Origin: Patescibacteria group bacterium
GTDB lineage: Bacteria; Patescibacteriota; Minisyncoccia; Phycocordibacterales; UBA12445
NCBI GenBank assembly: GCA_022710205.1
Contig: JAKLHJ010000001.1
Location: 1 to 28,619 of the forward strand
DNA: 28,619 nucleotides
Direction: 5' to 3'
The position numbers and the translations under genes were made by a program. The notes below the pieces were generated by a model. That model made no database searches and was not told the origin of the DNA. It worked only from the letters and a program-made list of their open reading frames with translations. Positions 6,811-14,350 of this stretch are shown here, in pieces; position 1 is the stretch's first letter, and the number at the start of each line of letters is the position of its first letter.

Positions 6811-6853
6811 ACCAAAAAACTTGATAACTTTATAACATTAAAACGTTACAAAC

Positions 6854-7888
6854 TCAATTGGTTTGACCCAAAAGGCGAATTAAGGCAAGTTCGATTGGGA
6901 GTTCCGGTATGCTTCCGTGGCCTAGTTCGTGATTGGCATAAATAAGCTCCTTTAACGCCTGCGGCAAAACAGCAATATTTTTGTGGCCCTTTAATTCCTT
7001 AAATACCTTTGCCTCGTCATCAGAAACTTCAGACAATATTTCTTTTTCCATTTCGGGGGCGAATTTGAGAAGCATCACCAAGCGAATATCGCGAAGAAGC
7101 ATTTTCAAAAATATCTTCATGTCGATATTTTTGATTGCAATCTTGCGAAGAAGAACGAGGGCGGCCTCAAGATTCTTTTCTAATATCTCTTTTATAAGAG
7201 AATGAATGACTTCGCCGCGAGGAGAGCCGGTAATTGACTCAATGTCGTCTATGGTTATCTTCTTGTCCTTTGAAATATTTGAAACCTGCTCGAAAAGACC
7301 TATCGTGTCTCGGAAAGAGCCGTCGCCAAGAAGCGCCAGCAGGTCCGCGGAGCTTTTGTCTATTGTTAGCCCCTCGCCTTTCGCCACTCTTTCTACAGCC
7401 TTTTTCAATATCTCATTTGAAGGTTTTTTGAATGTGAACGACTGACAGCGAGACACGATCGTGTCAGGCACCTTGTGAGCTTCGGTAGTAGCCAAGATGA
7501 ACATAACATGCGCAGGCGGCTCCTCGAGAGTCTTCAAGAAGGCATTAAAAGCGCTCTTTGAAAGCATGTGAACCTCGTCGATGATATAAACCTTGCGTTT
7601 TGATTCGAACGGGAGCGTCCTCGCGCCGTCTGTGATCTCTCTTATATCTTCAACGCTTGTATTTGAAGCCGCATCAAGCTCATAAATATCTTTTTCCGAC
7701 GTGCCAATCTCTTTCGCAAAAATTCTCGCGATACTTGTTTTACCCGTTCCTCGTGGCCCGATAAAAAGATATGCGTGGAATATTCTATCCTCGTCTATAG
7801 AGCCGGAAAGAGCGCGGACGATATTATCTTGCCCGAGGACCTCTTTAAAATTCTTTGGACGATATTTTCTATATAGTGCGATGCTCAT
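6854..7888 (-). CDS. dnaX: DNA polymerase III subunit gamma/tau, short form
   Basis: 344 residues, the AAA+ clamp-loader ATPase. It starts with the family signature YRKYRPKNFKEVLGQ. Walker A is GPRGTGKTS (about 43-51), Walker B VYIIDEVHML, sensor 1 LATTEAHKVP, the arginine-finger region SRCQ and sensor 2 GDGSFRDTIG. Domain III follows, and the protein then ends. There is no tau-type C-terminal extension, so only a gamma-like form is made. The usual zinc module with four cysteines between Walker A and DAASN is deleted: the sequence goes ARIFAKEIGTSEKDIYELDAASN. There is no Shine-Dalgarno site; TATAAC lies 9 bases before the ATG, so the leader is very short or absent. Confidence 0.93.
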   Translation of the reverse strand: MSIALYRKYRPKNFKEVLGQDNIVRALSGSIDEDRIFHAYLFIGPRGTGKTSIARIFAKEIGTSEKDIYELDAASNTSVEDIREITDGARTLPFESKRKVYIIDEVHMLSKSAFNAFLKTLEEPPAHVMFILATTEAHKVPDTIVSRCQSFTFKKPSNEILKKAVERVAKGEGLTIDKSSADLLALLGDGSFRDTIGLFEQVSNISKDKKITIDDIESITGSPRGEVIHSLIKEILEKNLEAALVLLRKIAIKNIDMKIFLKMLLRDIRLVMLLKFAPEMEKEILSEVSDDEAKVFKELKGHKNIAVLPQALKELIYANHELGHGSIPELPIELALIRLLGQTN

Positions 7889-7935
7889 GTGAGATTAGTT
7901 ATAAGGTTATAATGTTAAAAGTTTTAAAGTCTAAA

Positions 7936-8280
7936 CTATAAAACCTTAATAAACCCGGAAATCAACTTGGATGCGTCAATAGAAACCTGCTTAAAATTGT
8001 CGTGTTCTTTCTTCGTAAAGTAACCAAGGTCTAACCCTAAGTCTAACATGGAGCGCACCTCACCACACGAGCCCTTTGCGATATACAGAAAACTTATAAA
8101 CTCTTTATTGGTATGACGTTCAAAACCTTCTGCTATATTATTCATTACCGACACAGCCGCTCGCTGTATTTGGTCTCTGAAACTATAGTCTCGGCAGTCT
8201 TTGAGAGTTTTATAAATACTCAAGGTGAGTTCCTTTGATTTCTGCCAAGCCAGAATGTCCTCGAATTTTTCTATTTTCAT
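7936..8280 (-). CDS. Four-helix bundle protein (S23 / 23S rRNA intervening-sequence family)
   Basis: 114 residues. Recognisable family features are the start FEDILAWQKSKELTLSIY, the segment FRDQIQRAAVSVMNNIAEGFER, then FISFLYIAKGSCGEVRSMLDLGLDLGYF. These form four amphipathic helices. Members are encoded in 23S rRNA intervening sequences in some bacteria and as free genes in many others. The biochemical role is not settled; nucleic-acid binding has been suggested. Here it is a stand-alone gene between dnaX and argS with its own extended -10, TGTTATAAA, exactly six bases before the ATG. Similar AT-rich repeats flank both sides, as if it arrived as a unit. Confidence 0.85.
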   Translation of the reverse strand: MKIEKFEDILAWQKSKELTLSIYKTLKDCRDYSFRDQIQRAAVSVMNNIAEGFERHTNKEFISFLYIAKGSCGEVRSMLDLGLDLGYFTKKEHDNFKQVSIDASKLISGFIKVL

Positions 8281-8322
8281 CGAAACTTTATAACATTATA
8301 ACTTTCAACTTTATAACTAACC
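8281..8322 (-). promoter_or_regulatory. Promoter and AT-rich repeats upstream of the S23 gene
   Basis: The minus strand reads GTTATAAAGTT, GTTATAATGTT and GTTATAAAGTTT in close succession. The last carries TG-T-TATAAA with its final base at 8287, six bases before the ATG at 8280. This suggests a leaderless transcript. Related AACTTTATAACATT-type sequence occurs at 6826-6845 and 7904-7925. Confidence 0.4.
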
Positions 8323-10407
8323 TTAAATTCGTTCCGGCGCCTCGGCATGACACAACTTCAGACCGTTTGCCATTGCTGTCGCTACCGCGCTAGAAATGAG
8401 AAGGCGGTGCGGATATACAAGCTTGCCTGATTCCAATACATCAAAATTCTCGTAATAGCTATTGTAGTCGTTCGCAATATGCAGTAGGTGCTCGGCGAGC
8501 GTGGCGGGATTGTCTGTCTCGGCGGCTTTCCTCACCACTATCGGCAATTCGGCGACCTTCTTGATTAAGCTGATCTCAACATTTTCAAGCTTAGAGAAAT
8601 CTAATGTATCTATATTTATATCTTCAACTTTTTTGTCTGACTTTCTCAATATGCTTCTCGCACGCGCAATGGAATACATTATATATGCTCCACCCGACTC
8701 TTCGAAATTGCGAATATTTTTGTCGAGCTCTTTATGAAAAGCGATTGGGAATTTTTTGTCCTGTTTTATGTCATTGAAAGCAATTGAGCCGACTGCGAGC
8801 AGTTTTGAATTCTTTTCTTTTTCTTCATCAGTAAAATTCTGCGCCTTTTCGCCGGTGCTCCTTTCCTCGTATTTGTTCCTGAAATATTTGATTGATTCTT
8901 CCACAAGCGAAACCACGTTCTGGGCACCCTCACGGCTCGAAAGCTTCTGCCCGGTCGCCGCATCTACATAAAATCCGTGGTAAACGTGTTCTAGACCAAT
9001 ATTTGCCCCTTTGTTTAAATTAAGCGTCAAAACGGCCTCAAAAAGGTGCTTAAAATGCTCTGTTTGCTCCTGACCCACCTCATAGACCAGTCGGGATGGA
9101 ATGAACGTTTCTAGGCGGTGTTTTGCGCTTACAAGGTCTCTTGTGGCGTAAATAGTGGCTCCATCAGCCCTCATAATGACCATTCTAGACCCCGAAGGAA
9201 GCATAATTACATATGCGCCAATATCGTGACTTATTTCCTCAAGAAGCTTCTCGAGCACAGCCTTCTTTATCGTTCCTGCTTCAAATGCCAACTGTGCTTT
9301 CTTTATCTCGACATCCGCCAATTCTTGCGTGAACTGCACAGCACCGCCGGTTTTTAAAAGTTCTTTGACGAGATCCGCCCCGCTCTTCGCATAAAAACTT
9401 TCGCCGAGCAGATAGTCGTGCTTAATATTTAAAATTTCATAAAACTTATTGAATTCAGAGAGACTCCATTCGCGCATCTTCTGCCAGAGAGCAAACTCAT
9501 CCTTGCCGCCATCCTCCAATTTTCTAAATCGCTCCTTCCCGGCCTCTACAAATTCTACATATTTATTTTTGTATTCCGCGAAGTCGGCAAAATCTCCTAA
9601 TAGTTTTTTTATTACATCATTCTGGTCCGTGCCCAACAAAAACTTATCAAATTCACTTTTGTTGGTAGACATCTTTTCTGCCGTTCTCACGATTAAATAA
9701 ACTTGATAGAGCATATCATTGCCCGATAGGTCTAGTGACCAAGCATTTTTATCTTTCAACCTTAAATACGCCTCCATTATCGCGCCCATTCCTCCCCAGT
9801 CGTTAAGATAGTTTAACCTGTGAACCGTATAACCGGTCGCTTCATATATCTTTGCCAAAACTTCACCGATTATTGTCGAGCGGACATGCCCCGCATGCAA
9901 ATGCTTTGCCATATTCGGACTTGAATAATCCAGAACAATGCTTTCTCCCCTGTGCTTGTCGGAATATCCATATCTATCACCAAGCACGAGCACATTGTTT
10001 ATAAGGCAAGAGAAACATCCCGGCTTCATAAGGAGATTTATATAAATACCGGTTGGGGTTATTTTTTCTATATGCTCCTTCACGAAACTAGACCGCTCTA
10101 AGTTTGAAATTATCTGCGGAATGTATTCTTTGGTATATGTTGGAATCCCATAAGTCTTCATTAGGTGCGGAACCTTTATTGCGATATCTGCATTAAATTT
10201 TTCACGATCAATAAATTCGATTTCAACAGTATCAAAACCCTCAACGTCTTTGTTTGTGTCTCTCAACTGTTTTTTGAAATCTTCAAAAACATATTCGGCG
10301 AGCGGAACATATCCTGCGGCTTCGCGCTTCTTAATAACCTCGTCTTTTTTCTTGTTTACTTGCTCGGAAATTGAGCTGTTCCACACCTCGAGCAGATTTT
10401 GTTGCAT
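8323..10407 (-). CDS. argS: Arginine--tRNA ligase
   Basis: 694 residues, class I synthetase charging tRNA-Arg. An N-terminal additional domain (about 1-150) contacts the tRNA D-loop. The HIGH motif is HLHAGHVRST (His-Ala-Gly-His at 171-174), followed by LNYLNDWGGMGAIMEA, typical of ArgS. The KMSKS equivalent is KLSSREG in the last third (about 490). A helical DALR-type anticodon domain ends the protein (ESGGAYIMYSIARARSIL, YNSYYENFDVL). It is longer than the E. coli enzyme (577), mainly through insertions in the catalytic domain. The ATG follows TATAAT by seven bases, so the transcript is leaderless or nearly so. It faces the 10574 gene head to head. Confidence 0.95.
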   Translation of the reverse strand: MQQNLLEVWNSSISEQVNKKKDEVIKKREAAGYVPLAEYVFEDFKKQLRDTNKDVEGFDTVEIEFIDREKFNADIAIKVPHLMKTYGIPTYTKEYIPQIISNLERSSFVKEHIEKITPTGIYINLLMKPGCFSCLINNVLVLGDRYGYSDKHRGESIVLDYSSPNMAKHLHAGHVRSTIIGEVLAKIYEATGYTVHRLNYLNDWGGMGAIMEAYLRLKDKNAWSLDLSGNDMLYQVYLIVRTAEKMSTNKSEFDKFLLGTDQNDVIKKLLGDFADFAEYKNKYVEFVEAGKERFRKLEDGGKDEFALWQKMREWSLSEFNKFYEILNIKHDYLLGESFYAKSGADLVKELLKTGGAVQFTQELADVEIKKAQLAFEAGTIKKAVLEKLLEEISHDIGAYVIMLPSGSRMVIMRADGATIYATRDLVSAKHRLETFIPSRLVYEVGQEQTEHFKHLFEAVLTLNLNKGANIGLEHVYHGFYVDAATGQKLSSREGAQNVVSLVEESIKYFRNKYEERSTGEKAQNFTDEEKEKNSKLLAVGSIAFNDIKQDKKFPIAFHKELDKNIRNFEESGGAYIMYSIARARSILRKSDKKVEDINIDTLDFSKLENVEISLIKKVAELPIVVRKAAETDNPATLAEHLLHIANDYNSYYENFDVLESGKLVYPHRLLISSAVATAMANGLKLCHAEAPERI

Positions 10408-10414
10408 AGAAAGA

Positions 10415-10420
10415 ATTATA
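10415..10420 (-). promoter_or_regulatory. -10 box of argS, seven bases before the ATG
   Basis: Minus strand AGTATAAT followed by TCTTTCT and ATG. There is no room for a ribosome-binding leader if transcription starts at the usual distance. No clear -35 is seen. Confidence 0.45.
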
Positions 10421-10444
10421 CTAAAAAAATAATGTAAATCTTAC

Positions 10445-10472
10445 TTGACACAGAGATCATTTGTGATAGTTT
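10445..10472 (+). promoter_or_regulatory. Predicted promoter of the 10574 gene
   Basis: A perfect TTGACA (10445-10450) lies 16 bases from TAGTTT (10467-10472). This gives a leader of about 95 bases that contains several small hairpins before the ribosome site. Confidence 0.4.
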
Positions 10473-10539
10473 GTATTTAAAATTAGTTCTTCGACAAGAT
10501 CAAGGGGCCCTTAACGATAACGGCCAAAGGCCACCGGGT

Positions 10540-10555
10540 CACTAGCTTGCTAGTG
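10540..10555 (+). promoter_or_regulatory. Hairpin just upstream of the ribosome site
   Basis: CACTAG-CTTG-CTAGTG is a perfect 6-bp stem with a 4-base loop. It ends three bases before the AGAGAGG ribosome site of the 10574 gene. GGCC-AAA-GGCC lies shortly before it. Together they make the leader strongly structured and could tune translation. Confidence 0.35.
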
Positions 10556-10573
10556 AAAGAGAGGTACTCAGAG

Positions 10574-10909
10574 ATGGAAACTCCCCTGATGCTCCTTGGC
10601 ATGTTTGTGGTAATCCTGCTTATCACTCTAATCACAACTGTTATCGTAGGGCTTTTCCCAAGGGCAACGGCTCGGCTGATGGGCCTCTGTGTATATCTTG
10701 GCCTCCTATATAAACTGATTCCCGCGATGAATTCTGCGGTACCAAAAGAAGCGCCGCTACTTCACATTATCTTGGCAATCATCATATTGTTTGAGGCGAC
10801 GGGTATATTCGTATTGATGGCAAGGTTTATCATGCTCGGAGCCATGAGAGACTATAGAAACATGTACTACAATATTAAGGAAAGTCAGGAGGACATGTCT
10901 CTTTCTTAG
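10574..10909 (+). CDS. Small membrane protein, three predicted helices, unknown
   Basis: 111 residues, not recognised. Hydrophobic segments are at about 3-27 (LMLLGMFVVILLITLITTVIVGLF), 34-46 (weaker) and 65-88 (LLHIILAIIILFEATGIFVLMARF). The C-terminal tail is charged and cytoplasmic in style (MRDYRNMYYNIKESQEDMS). I start it at the ATG at 10574, which has AGAGAGG at a fair distance. An upstream in-frame TTG at 10547 lies inside a hairpin and is unlikely. It is a single-gene unit with its own promoter and a near-perfect terminator. Codons end in C/G more often than in the neighbouring argS, as in the other orphan genes of this window. Confidence 0.7.
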   Translation: METPLMLLGMFVVILLITLITTVIVGLFPRATARLMGLCVYLGLLYKLIPAMNSAVPKEAPLLHIILAIIILFEATGIFVLMARFIMLGAMRDYRNMYYNIKESQEDMSLS

Positions 10910-10933
10910 TTTGCTCACCACTCTTTTAAAATC

Positions 10934-10959
10934 ACCCCTCTTCGGAGGGGTTTTATTTT
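10934..10959 (+). terminator. UUCG-loop terminator of the 10574 gene
   Basis: ACCCCTC-TTCG-GAGGGGT followed by TTTATTTTA: a perfect stem capped by the very stable UUCG tetraloop and a U-rich tail, 24 bases past the stop. Confidence 0.9.
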
Positions 10960-10971
10960 ATTCAATATGCC

Positions 10972-11053
10972 GGTCATTTCGACTTTATGGAGAAATCCCT
11001 ATAGAGTAAATTCACGGAATAACAAGCGATTCCTCCACAAGGTCGGAATGACA
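10972..11053. repeat. Imperfect inverted repeat of the GTCATTTCGAC type
   Basis: GGTCATTTCGACTTTATGG at 10972 is mirrored by CCACAAGGTCGGAATGACA ending at 11053. The arms are about 28 bases and about 80% complementary, with 26 bases between. It is an intergenic palindrome of a widely dispersed type, lying between converging genes. Nothing else is visible in 10960-11087. Confidence 0.6.
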
Positions 11054-11087
11054 GCACTTGTGCGTCGCAAATAATTTAATTCGTAAT

Positions 11088-12092
11088 TTATAATTCGAAA
11101 TTTTTAATTACTTTCTCTACTTCATCTGCGCATTCGGTTGTCATCAATTTTGCGCGGAGTTCGCTTGCGCCGGGGAAACCGCCGACATATGAGCCGAAAT
11201 GTTTGCGCATAAGAACGAACGGCTTCTTGCCACCCAGAAGCTCTTCAAAAAGTCTCGCATGTTCTAGCATTACTTTTAATATTTCAGAAAGAGGCAAATC
11301 GCTCTTTTTTATTTTTTCATTGAAGAACCACGGATTCCCAAATATTCCCCTTCCAACCATAATTCCGTCTACGCCCGATTCATCTCTCCTCTTTCTCCCC
11401 TCTTCTAGACTTTTAACATCGCCATTTCCGATAATTACCGTATCAGTATCCTTGGCCAATTCCACACACTTCGCGACCTCGTCCCAGTGTGCGGAAACCT
11501 TTGACATCTCCTTCCTTGTCCTCCCGTGAATAGTGAGCGCGGCAGGCTTGGCTGAAAGTATTGCCGGTATCCATGTGTCTATTTCGTTTTTATTGAAACC
11601 AATTCGTGTTTTTACAGAAACAGGAATATCTCCCGCGCCTTCTTTTGTCGCTTTTATTATCTCCTGCGCAAGCTTCGGTGATTTTATTAGATTCGCTCCG
11701 GCGTTTTGTTTATTTATTCCGTGGTCAGGGCACCCCATATTTATGTCGATTCCATCAAATCCTAGTTCTCGGACATATTTTGCAGTTTCGCGAAAAGTTT
11801 CCGGATCTCCGCCGAATATCTGCGCCACGATCGGCCTCTCTGATTCATCGTAAATGAAACTAAGAGCCAAGCGGTCTCTGGCAGGATATTTGGAGCCGCG
11901 CGGTTTTTGCTCGGCCTTCTCCTCGTGCATAAGGCCGTCACAAGATACCATTTCAGTCCACATTACATCGGGCTTGCCGTATTTGGAGAACATTTTTCGG
12001 AACGGCGCATCAGTAACATCCGCCATCGGCGCGATACAGAAAAAGGGCCTTTTTGTAAGTTTTAGTTTTTGCCAGAAATTCTTGTTTTTCAT
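11088..12092 (-). CDS. dus: tRNA-dihydrouridine synthase
   Basis: FMN- and NADPH-dependent reductase that converts selected tRNA uridines to dihydrouridine. The N-terminal TIM barrel begins with PFFCIAPMADVTDAPFR. The catalytic Cys sits in DINMGCPDHGINKQNAGANL, followed by SVKTRIGF, LTIHGRTRKEM, the FMN phosphate loop IIGNGDVKS and GIMVGRGIFGNPWFF. A C-terminal helical tRNA-binding domain (MRKHFGSYVGGFPGASELR) follows. I use the ATG at 12092 (334 residues). An in-frame TTG at 12134 with a perfectly placed GGAGGG would add 14 residues, but that site belongs to the repeat element at 12136-12245. Which of the three bacterial Dus classes it belongs to is unclear. Confidence 0.93.
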   Translation of the reverse strand: MKNKNFWQKLKLTKRPFFCIAPMADVTDAPFRKMFSKYGKPDVMWTEMVSCDGLMHEEKAEQKPRGSKYPARDRLALSFIYDESERPIVAQIFGGDPETFRETAKYVRELGFDGIDINMGCPDHGINKQNAGANLIKSPKLAQEIIKATKEGAGDIPVSVKTRIGFNKNEIDTWIPAILSAKPAALTIHGRTRKEMSKVSAHWDEVAKCVELAKDTDTVIIGNGDVKSLEEGRKRRDESGVDGIMVGRGIFGNPWFFNEKIKKSDLPLSEILKVMLEHARLFEELLGGKKPFVLMRKHFGSYVGGFPGASELRAKLMTTECADEVEKVIKNFEL

Positions 12093-12135
12093 GATTATCT
12101 TGAGTATATTAGTAGAATAAAGGCTCGTTGACAAC

Positions 12136-12245
12136 TTCGCCCTCCTAAATTTTTCATCAGACTATTGTAGTCTTGGAAGAAACAATAACGAATATAATAA
12201 ATATTTATCTCGTTTAAATTTAACTATAAAATTTTGGCGGGCAAA
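12136..12245. repeat. Family A inverted-repeat element, copy 1 (110 bp)
   Basis: The ends are TTCGCCCTCCTAAATTTT and, on the opposite strand, TTTGCCCGCCAAAATTTT. The interior is AT-rich and non-coding and includes TATAAA at 12225-12230. It sits between the divergent dus and 12288 genes. The left end reads AGGAGGG toward dus. Copies at 17602 and 27820 share length and ends but not interior, and the ends match those of the 6337-6699 cassette. Confidence 0.7.
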
Positions 12246-12287
12246 CAAATTCGACATTAAAAAATCTCTCGAAAGGAGGAATACGTT

Positions 12288-13283
12288 TTGGGTAAACGCA
12301 GTAAGGAGAAACGAAAGAAACAACGTAGAAAAGATGAAATTGAGGAATCGTGCACTATTCCGATCGAGAAGAAGCCTCCTGAGGCCTTCCGCTTCAACCA
12401 CATGGAATTTGCTACCGCGGACGAGGCAGCGACCGCGAAATTCATCTTTAGGAACAACATTGAAAAGGACGAGCAAGAACTGCGAAAGCTTGTCGCCCTT
12501 ATCATCAAACACAATATTCTTAGAAATAACGAAACGGAGATCAGATTCGCACGACTTCTAATGAAGCACAATATTCGTTTTGAATATTCGAAGGAAATTG
12601 AAACTCAAAAGATTATTCAAAAAGAAGAATATTCGGAAACCCCAGAGACAACCGCGAAAGATGGCGAGACGCCCTCGAAACCCGGCGTGCGCCAAATCGA
12701 TTTCTGGCTACCCGACGGACCAATCATGGTTCCGTTTTGTCATGAACCGGTCCAGTCTTTTGAAGTAAAAGGCGGCAAGCTAACTATGAATTGTTGGCGC
12801 CAACGGAGAGAGCTCCGCGATGCCAACTATTTTACTTTTATTGTGCTACCTCAATACATTTCTTTTTGGGAAAAACATGGTCTGCTCGAGCCGGTATCCA
12901 CGAGAGAAAACAACGCTCGCGGGATCTATCAAAAACCGGCCTGCCTAATGGCAAACCATATTCCGAAAAAAGAAAGCTCCCTCAAGAAAAAGATGGTATC
13001 AGTGCTCAGGACCGAGCACATCAAATTTGAATATGCGGAAGATGTGCGCGGCGAGCGACTCGGAGACGGAGCGCATAGGGCCATCTTCTTCCTGAAAGAA
13101 CCTGTTAAGGGTTTCTGGTGCGGAGAAATGACCCAAGCAATCATGCTCATTGAGGGAGATATCACAATGAATGATTTTGAGCGCTGGCAAGAGGTATCTG
13201 AAACGCAGAACACCTTCCTTGCAGTTAAGCAATTCGTGAGGTTCTGGCATGGTGTCGGATTTCTTAGACAAAAAGCAAAATAG
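12288..13283 (+). CDS. Unknown protein with duplicated domain, possible PD-(D/E)XK-like core
   Basis: 331 residues, starting with TTG at 12288, eight bases after a perfect AGGAGG. The N-terminus is very basic (KRSKEKRKKQRRK). Two similar domains follow: residues about 82-203 and 229-327 share pattern and order (MKHNIRFEYSKEI / RTEHIKFEYAEDV; GGKLTMNCWRQ / EGDITMNDFERW; PQYISFWEKHGLLE / KQFVRFWHGVGFLR). In the first, IDFWLP (Asp138) and FEVKGG (Glu159, Lys161) resemble the D...ExK active site of PD-(D/E)XK nucleases. In the second these residues are lost (AIFFLK, IEGD). No signal peptide. It has its own terminator, and its codon use is more C/G-ended than dus. The nuclease idea is an inference from spacing and residues only. 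Confidence 0.65.
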   Translation: MGKRSKEKRKKQRRKDEIEESCTIPIEKKPPEAFRFNHMEFATADEAATAKFIFRNNIEKDEQELRKLVALIIKHNILRNNETEIRFARLLMKHNIRFEYSKEIETQKIIQKEEYSETPETTAKDGETPSKPGVRQIDFWLPDGPIMVPFCHEPVQSFEVKGGKLTMNCWRQRRELRDANYFTFIVLPQYISFWEKHGLLEPVSTRENNARGIYQKPACLMANHIPKKESSLKKKMVSVLRTEHIKFEYAEDVRGERLGDGAHRAIFFLKEPVKGFWCGEMTQAIMLIEGDITMNDFERWQEVSETQNTFLAVKQFVRFWHGVGFLRQKAK

Positions 13284-13286
13284 TTT

Positions 13287-13312
13287 AGGCCCCTTTATTA
13301 GGGGCCTTTTTT
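13287..13312 (+). terminator. Terminator of the 12288 gene
   Basis: AGGCCCCT-TTATT-AGGGGCCT followed by TTTTT: a strong stem right after the stop codon. Confidence 0.9.
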
Positions 13313-13316
13313 GATA

Positions 13317-13322
13317 TATAGT
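13317..13322 (+). promoter_or_regulatory. -10 box of the DedA gene, six bases before the ATG
   Basis: TATAGT is followed by TATTGA and the ATG at 13329. It immediately follows the preceding terminator, and no Shine-Dalgarno site exists, so the transcript is probably leaderless. Confidence 0.4.
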
Positions 13323-13328
13323 TATTGA

Positions 13329-13973
13329 ATGGAAACCTTGCTTAAGCTTGCAGAATTTGCGCTTCATATAGACAAATATCTTGTGCAAATAGTCGCCAAC
13401 TACGGCTCTGAAACTTACCTTATACTATTTTTAACAATATTTCTGGAAACAGGTATGGTGTTTACACCTTTCCTCCCCGGAGATTCGTTGCTTTTTGCTT
13501 CGGGCATGATAACCGCAAATAGCGACTTAAATATCTTTTTTTTACTAATAATACTTAGCGTTGCGGCCATTCTCGGAGATAGCGTAAATTATTCTATAGG
13601 AAAATATTTCAGCTACAGAATAAAGAACGGGCAAAATATCCCGTTCGTTAAACAGGAATATGTAGAAAAAACAGAACGATTTTATGAAAAATACGGGAAC
13701 AAAACCATTTTTATCGCGCGCTTCGTGCCGGTCATAAGAACCATGGCGCCGTTCTTTGCAGGTTTTGGAAGCTTAAATTATTCTAGTTTTATTTTTTACA
13801 ATATTGCGGGAGGCTTGTCGTGGGTAGCGCTATTTCTCTTCGGCGGATACTATTTTGGAAATGTGCAGATCGTAAAAGACAACTTCTCCGCCGCGATAAT
13901 GTTCGTAATTATTGTGTCTATCATTCCGGCAATTGTTGAATGTATTAGAGAATCGCGATTAGGGAAAAAATAG
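13329..13973 (+). CDS. DedA-family membrane protein
   Basis: 214 residues, the usual DedA length, with four to six hydrophobic segments. Diagnostic motifs are ETGMVFTPFLPGDSLLFASG (about 44-63), AILGDSVNYSIGKYF and ARFVPVIRTMAPFFAGFG (with the conserved Arg pair), followed by NIAGGLSWVALFLFGGYYFG. DedA/SNARE-associated-type proteins act in the cytoplasmic membrane. Some move undecaprenyl phosphate or phospholipids across the bilayer, others affect proton-motive force and cell division. Which applies here cannot be told. It is a single-gene unit: apparent leaderless promoter upstream, hairpin terminator downstream. Confidence 0.92.
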   Translation: METLLKLAEFALHIDKYLVQIVANYGSETYLILFLTIFLETGMVFTPFLPGDSLLFASGMITANSDLNIFFLLIILSVAAILGDSVNYSIGKYFSYRIKNGQNIPFVKQEYVEKTERFYEKYGNKTIFIARFVPVIRTMAPFFAGFGSLNYSSFIFYNIAGGLSWVALFLFGGYYFGNVQIVKDNFSAAIMFVIIVSIIPAIVECIRESRLGKK

Positions 13974-13992
13974 GCATCTCGCCACAAAAGAC

Positions 13993-14023
13993 AAAAACAC
14001 CTCGCAGATTGCGAGGCGTTTTT
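13993..14023. terminator. Bidirectional terminator after the DedA gene
   Basis: AAAAACACCTCGCA, a short loop, then TGCGAGGCGTTTTT. It serves the DedA gene on the plus strand. With its flank it is a near copy of the rpsI end: ttatctcttgctcca at 14028-14042 matches the last rpsI codons and stop at 14351-14365. Confidence 0.85.
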
Positions 14024-14042
14024 AAAGTTATCTCTTGCTCCA

Positions 14043-14305
14043 GTGAGGAATGCTCCGCATTTAGAAACCCGCGGTTTCTAACGCTTCGCTGTTTTCCTTC
14101 ACGGGAAAAATAGAGTTTTCCCGACCCCTTTCCTACTCCGCAGCGACAAAAAGAAAAAATTCCCGCTTGGTAGCGGGAATCTTTTATTATCTTTTTGACC
14201 ACTTGTGGATGCTCCGCATTCAAGGACCCACAGTCCTCGACGGGCAAAGCCCTGCTCTCCTACACAAGGGGAATTCTTCCCCTCGACCACCCTTTCGCCA
14301 CATTT
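14043..14305 (-). repeat. Two related hairpin-rich units between rpsI and the DedA gene
   Basis: Two stretches of about 100 bases (14043-14140 and 14192-14305) share the order of elements and the 12-mer AATGCGGAGCAT. Each holds several stems. In the first: TAGAAACC-CGC-GGTTTCTA and CGGGAAAA with TTTTCCCG. In the second: AGGGGAA-TTC-TTCCCCT, GGGC-AAA-GCCC, and AGGAC with GTCCT. Each unit is followed in the minus direction by a terminator. Open frames here lack start sites and conserved features, so I read it as non-coding. It could be a pair of structured RNAs or decayed duplications of the rpsI tail. Confidence 0.5.
14146..14187 (-). terminator. Terminator between the two hairpin units
   Basis: ATTCCCGCT-tggt-AGCGGGAAT with a long U-run on the minus strand (TTTTTTCTTTTT). 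It ends the unit at 14192-14305 and would back up the rpsI terminator. Confidence 0.8.
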
Positions 14306-14316
14306 CCGCAAGAGAT

Positions 14317-14347
14317 AAAAATGCCTCGCAATGTGCGAGGCATTTTA
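14317..14347 (-). terminator. Terminator of the alpha operon (after rpsI)
   Basis: AAAATGCCTCGCA, loop, TGCGAGGCATTTT: a perfect 9-bp stem just past the rpsI stop, with U-rich sequence on the minus strand. Confidence 0.9.
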
Positions 14348-14350
14348 AAT

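Noticed and set aside
12093..12134. TTG start of dus at 12134
   Set aside because: It has a well-placed GGAGGG, but that belongs to a repeat end and the added residues do not fit the family; kept only as an alternative.
12136..12245. Integron attC sites for the family A elements
   Set aside because: Size and imperfect palindromy fit, but the core RYYYAAC/GTTRRRY sites are missing at the ends and no integrase gene is in the window.
13945..14311. Minus-strand open frames of 70-100 codons in the hairpin region
   Set aside because: They run across terminators and hairpins, lack ribosome sites, and one ends inside the DedA gene.
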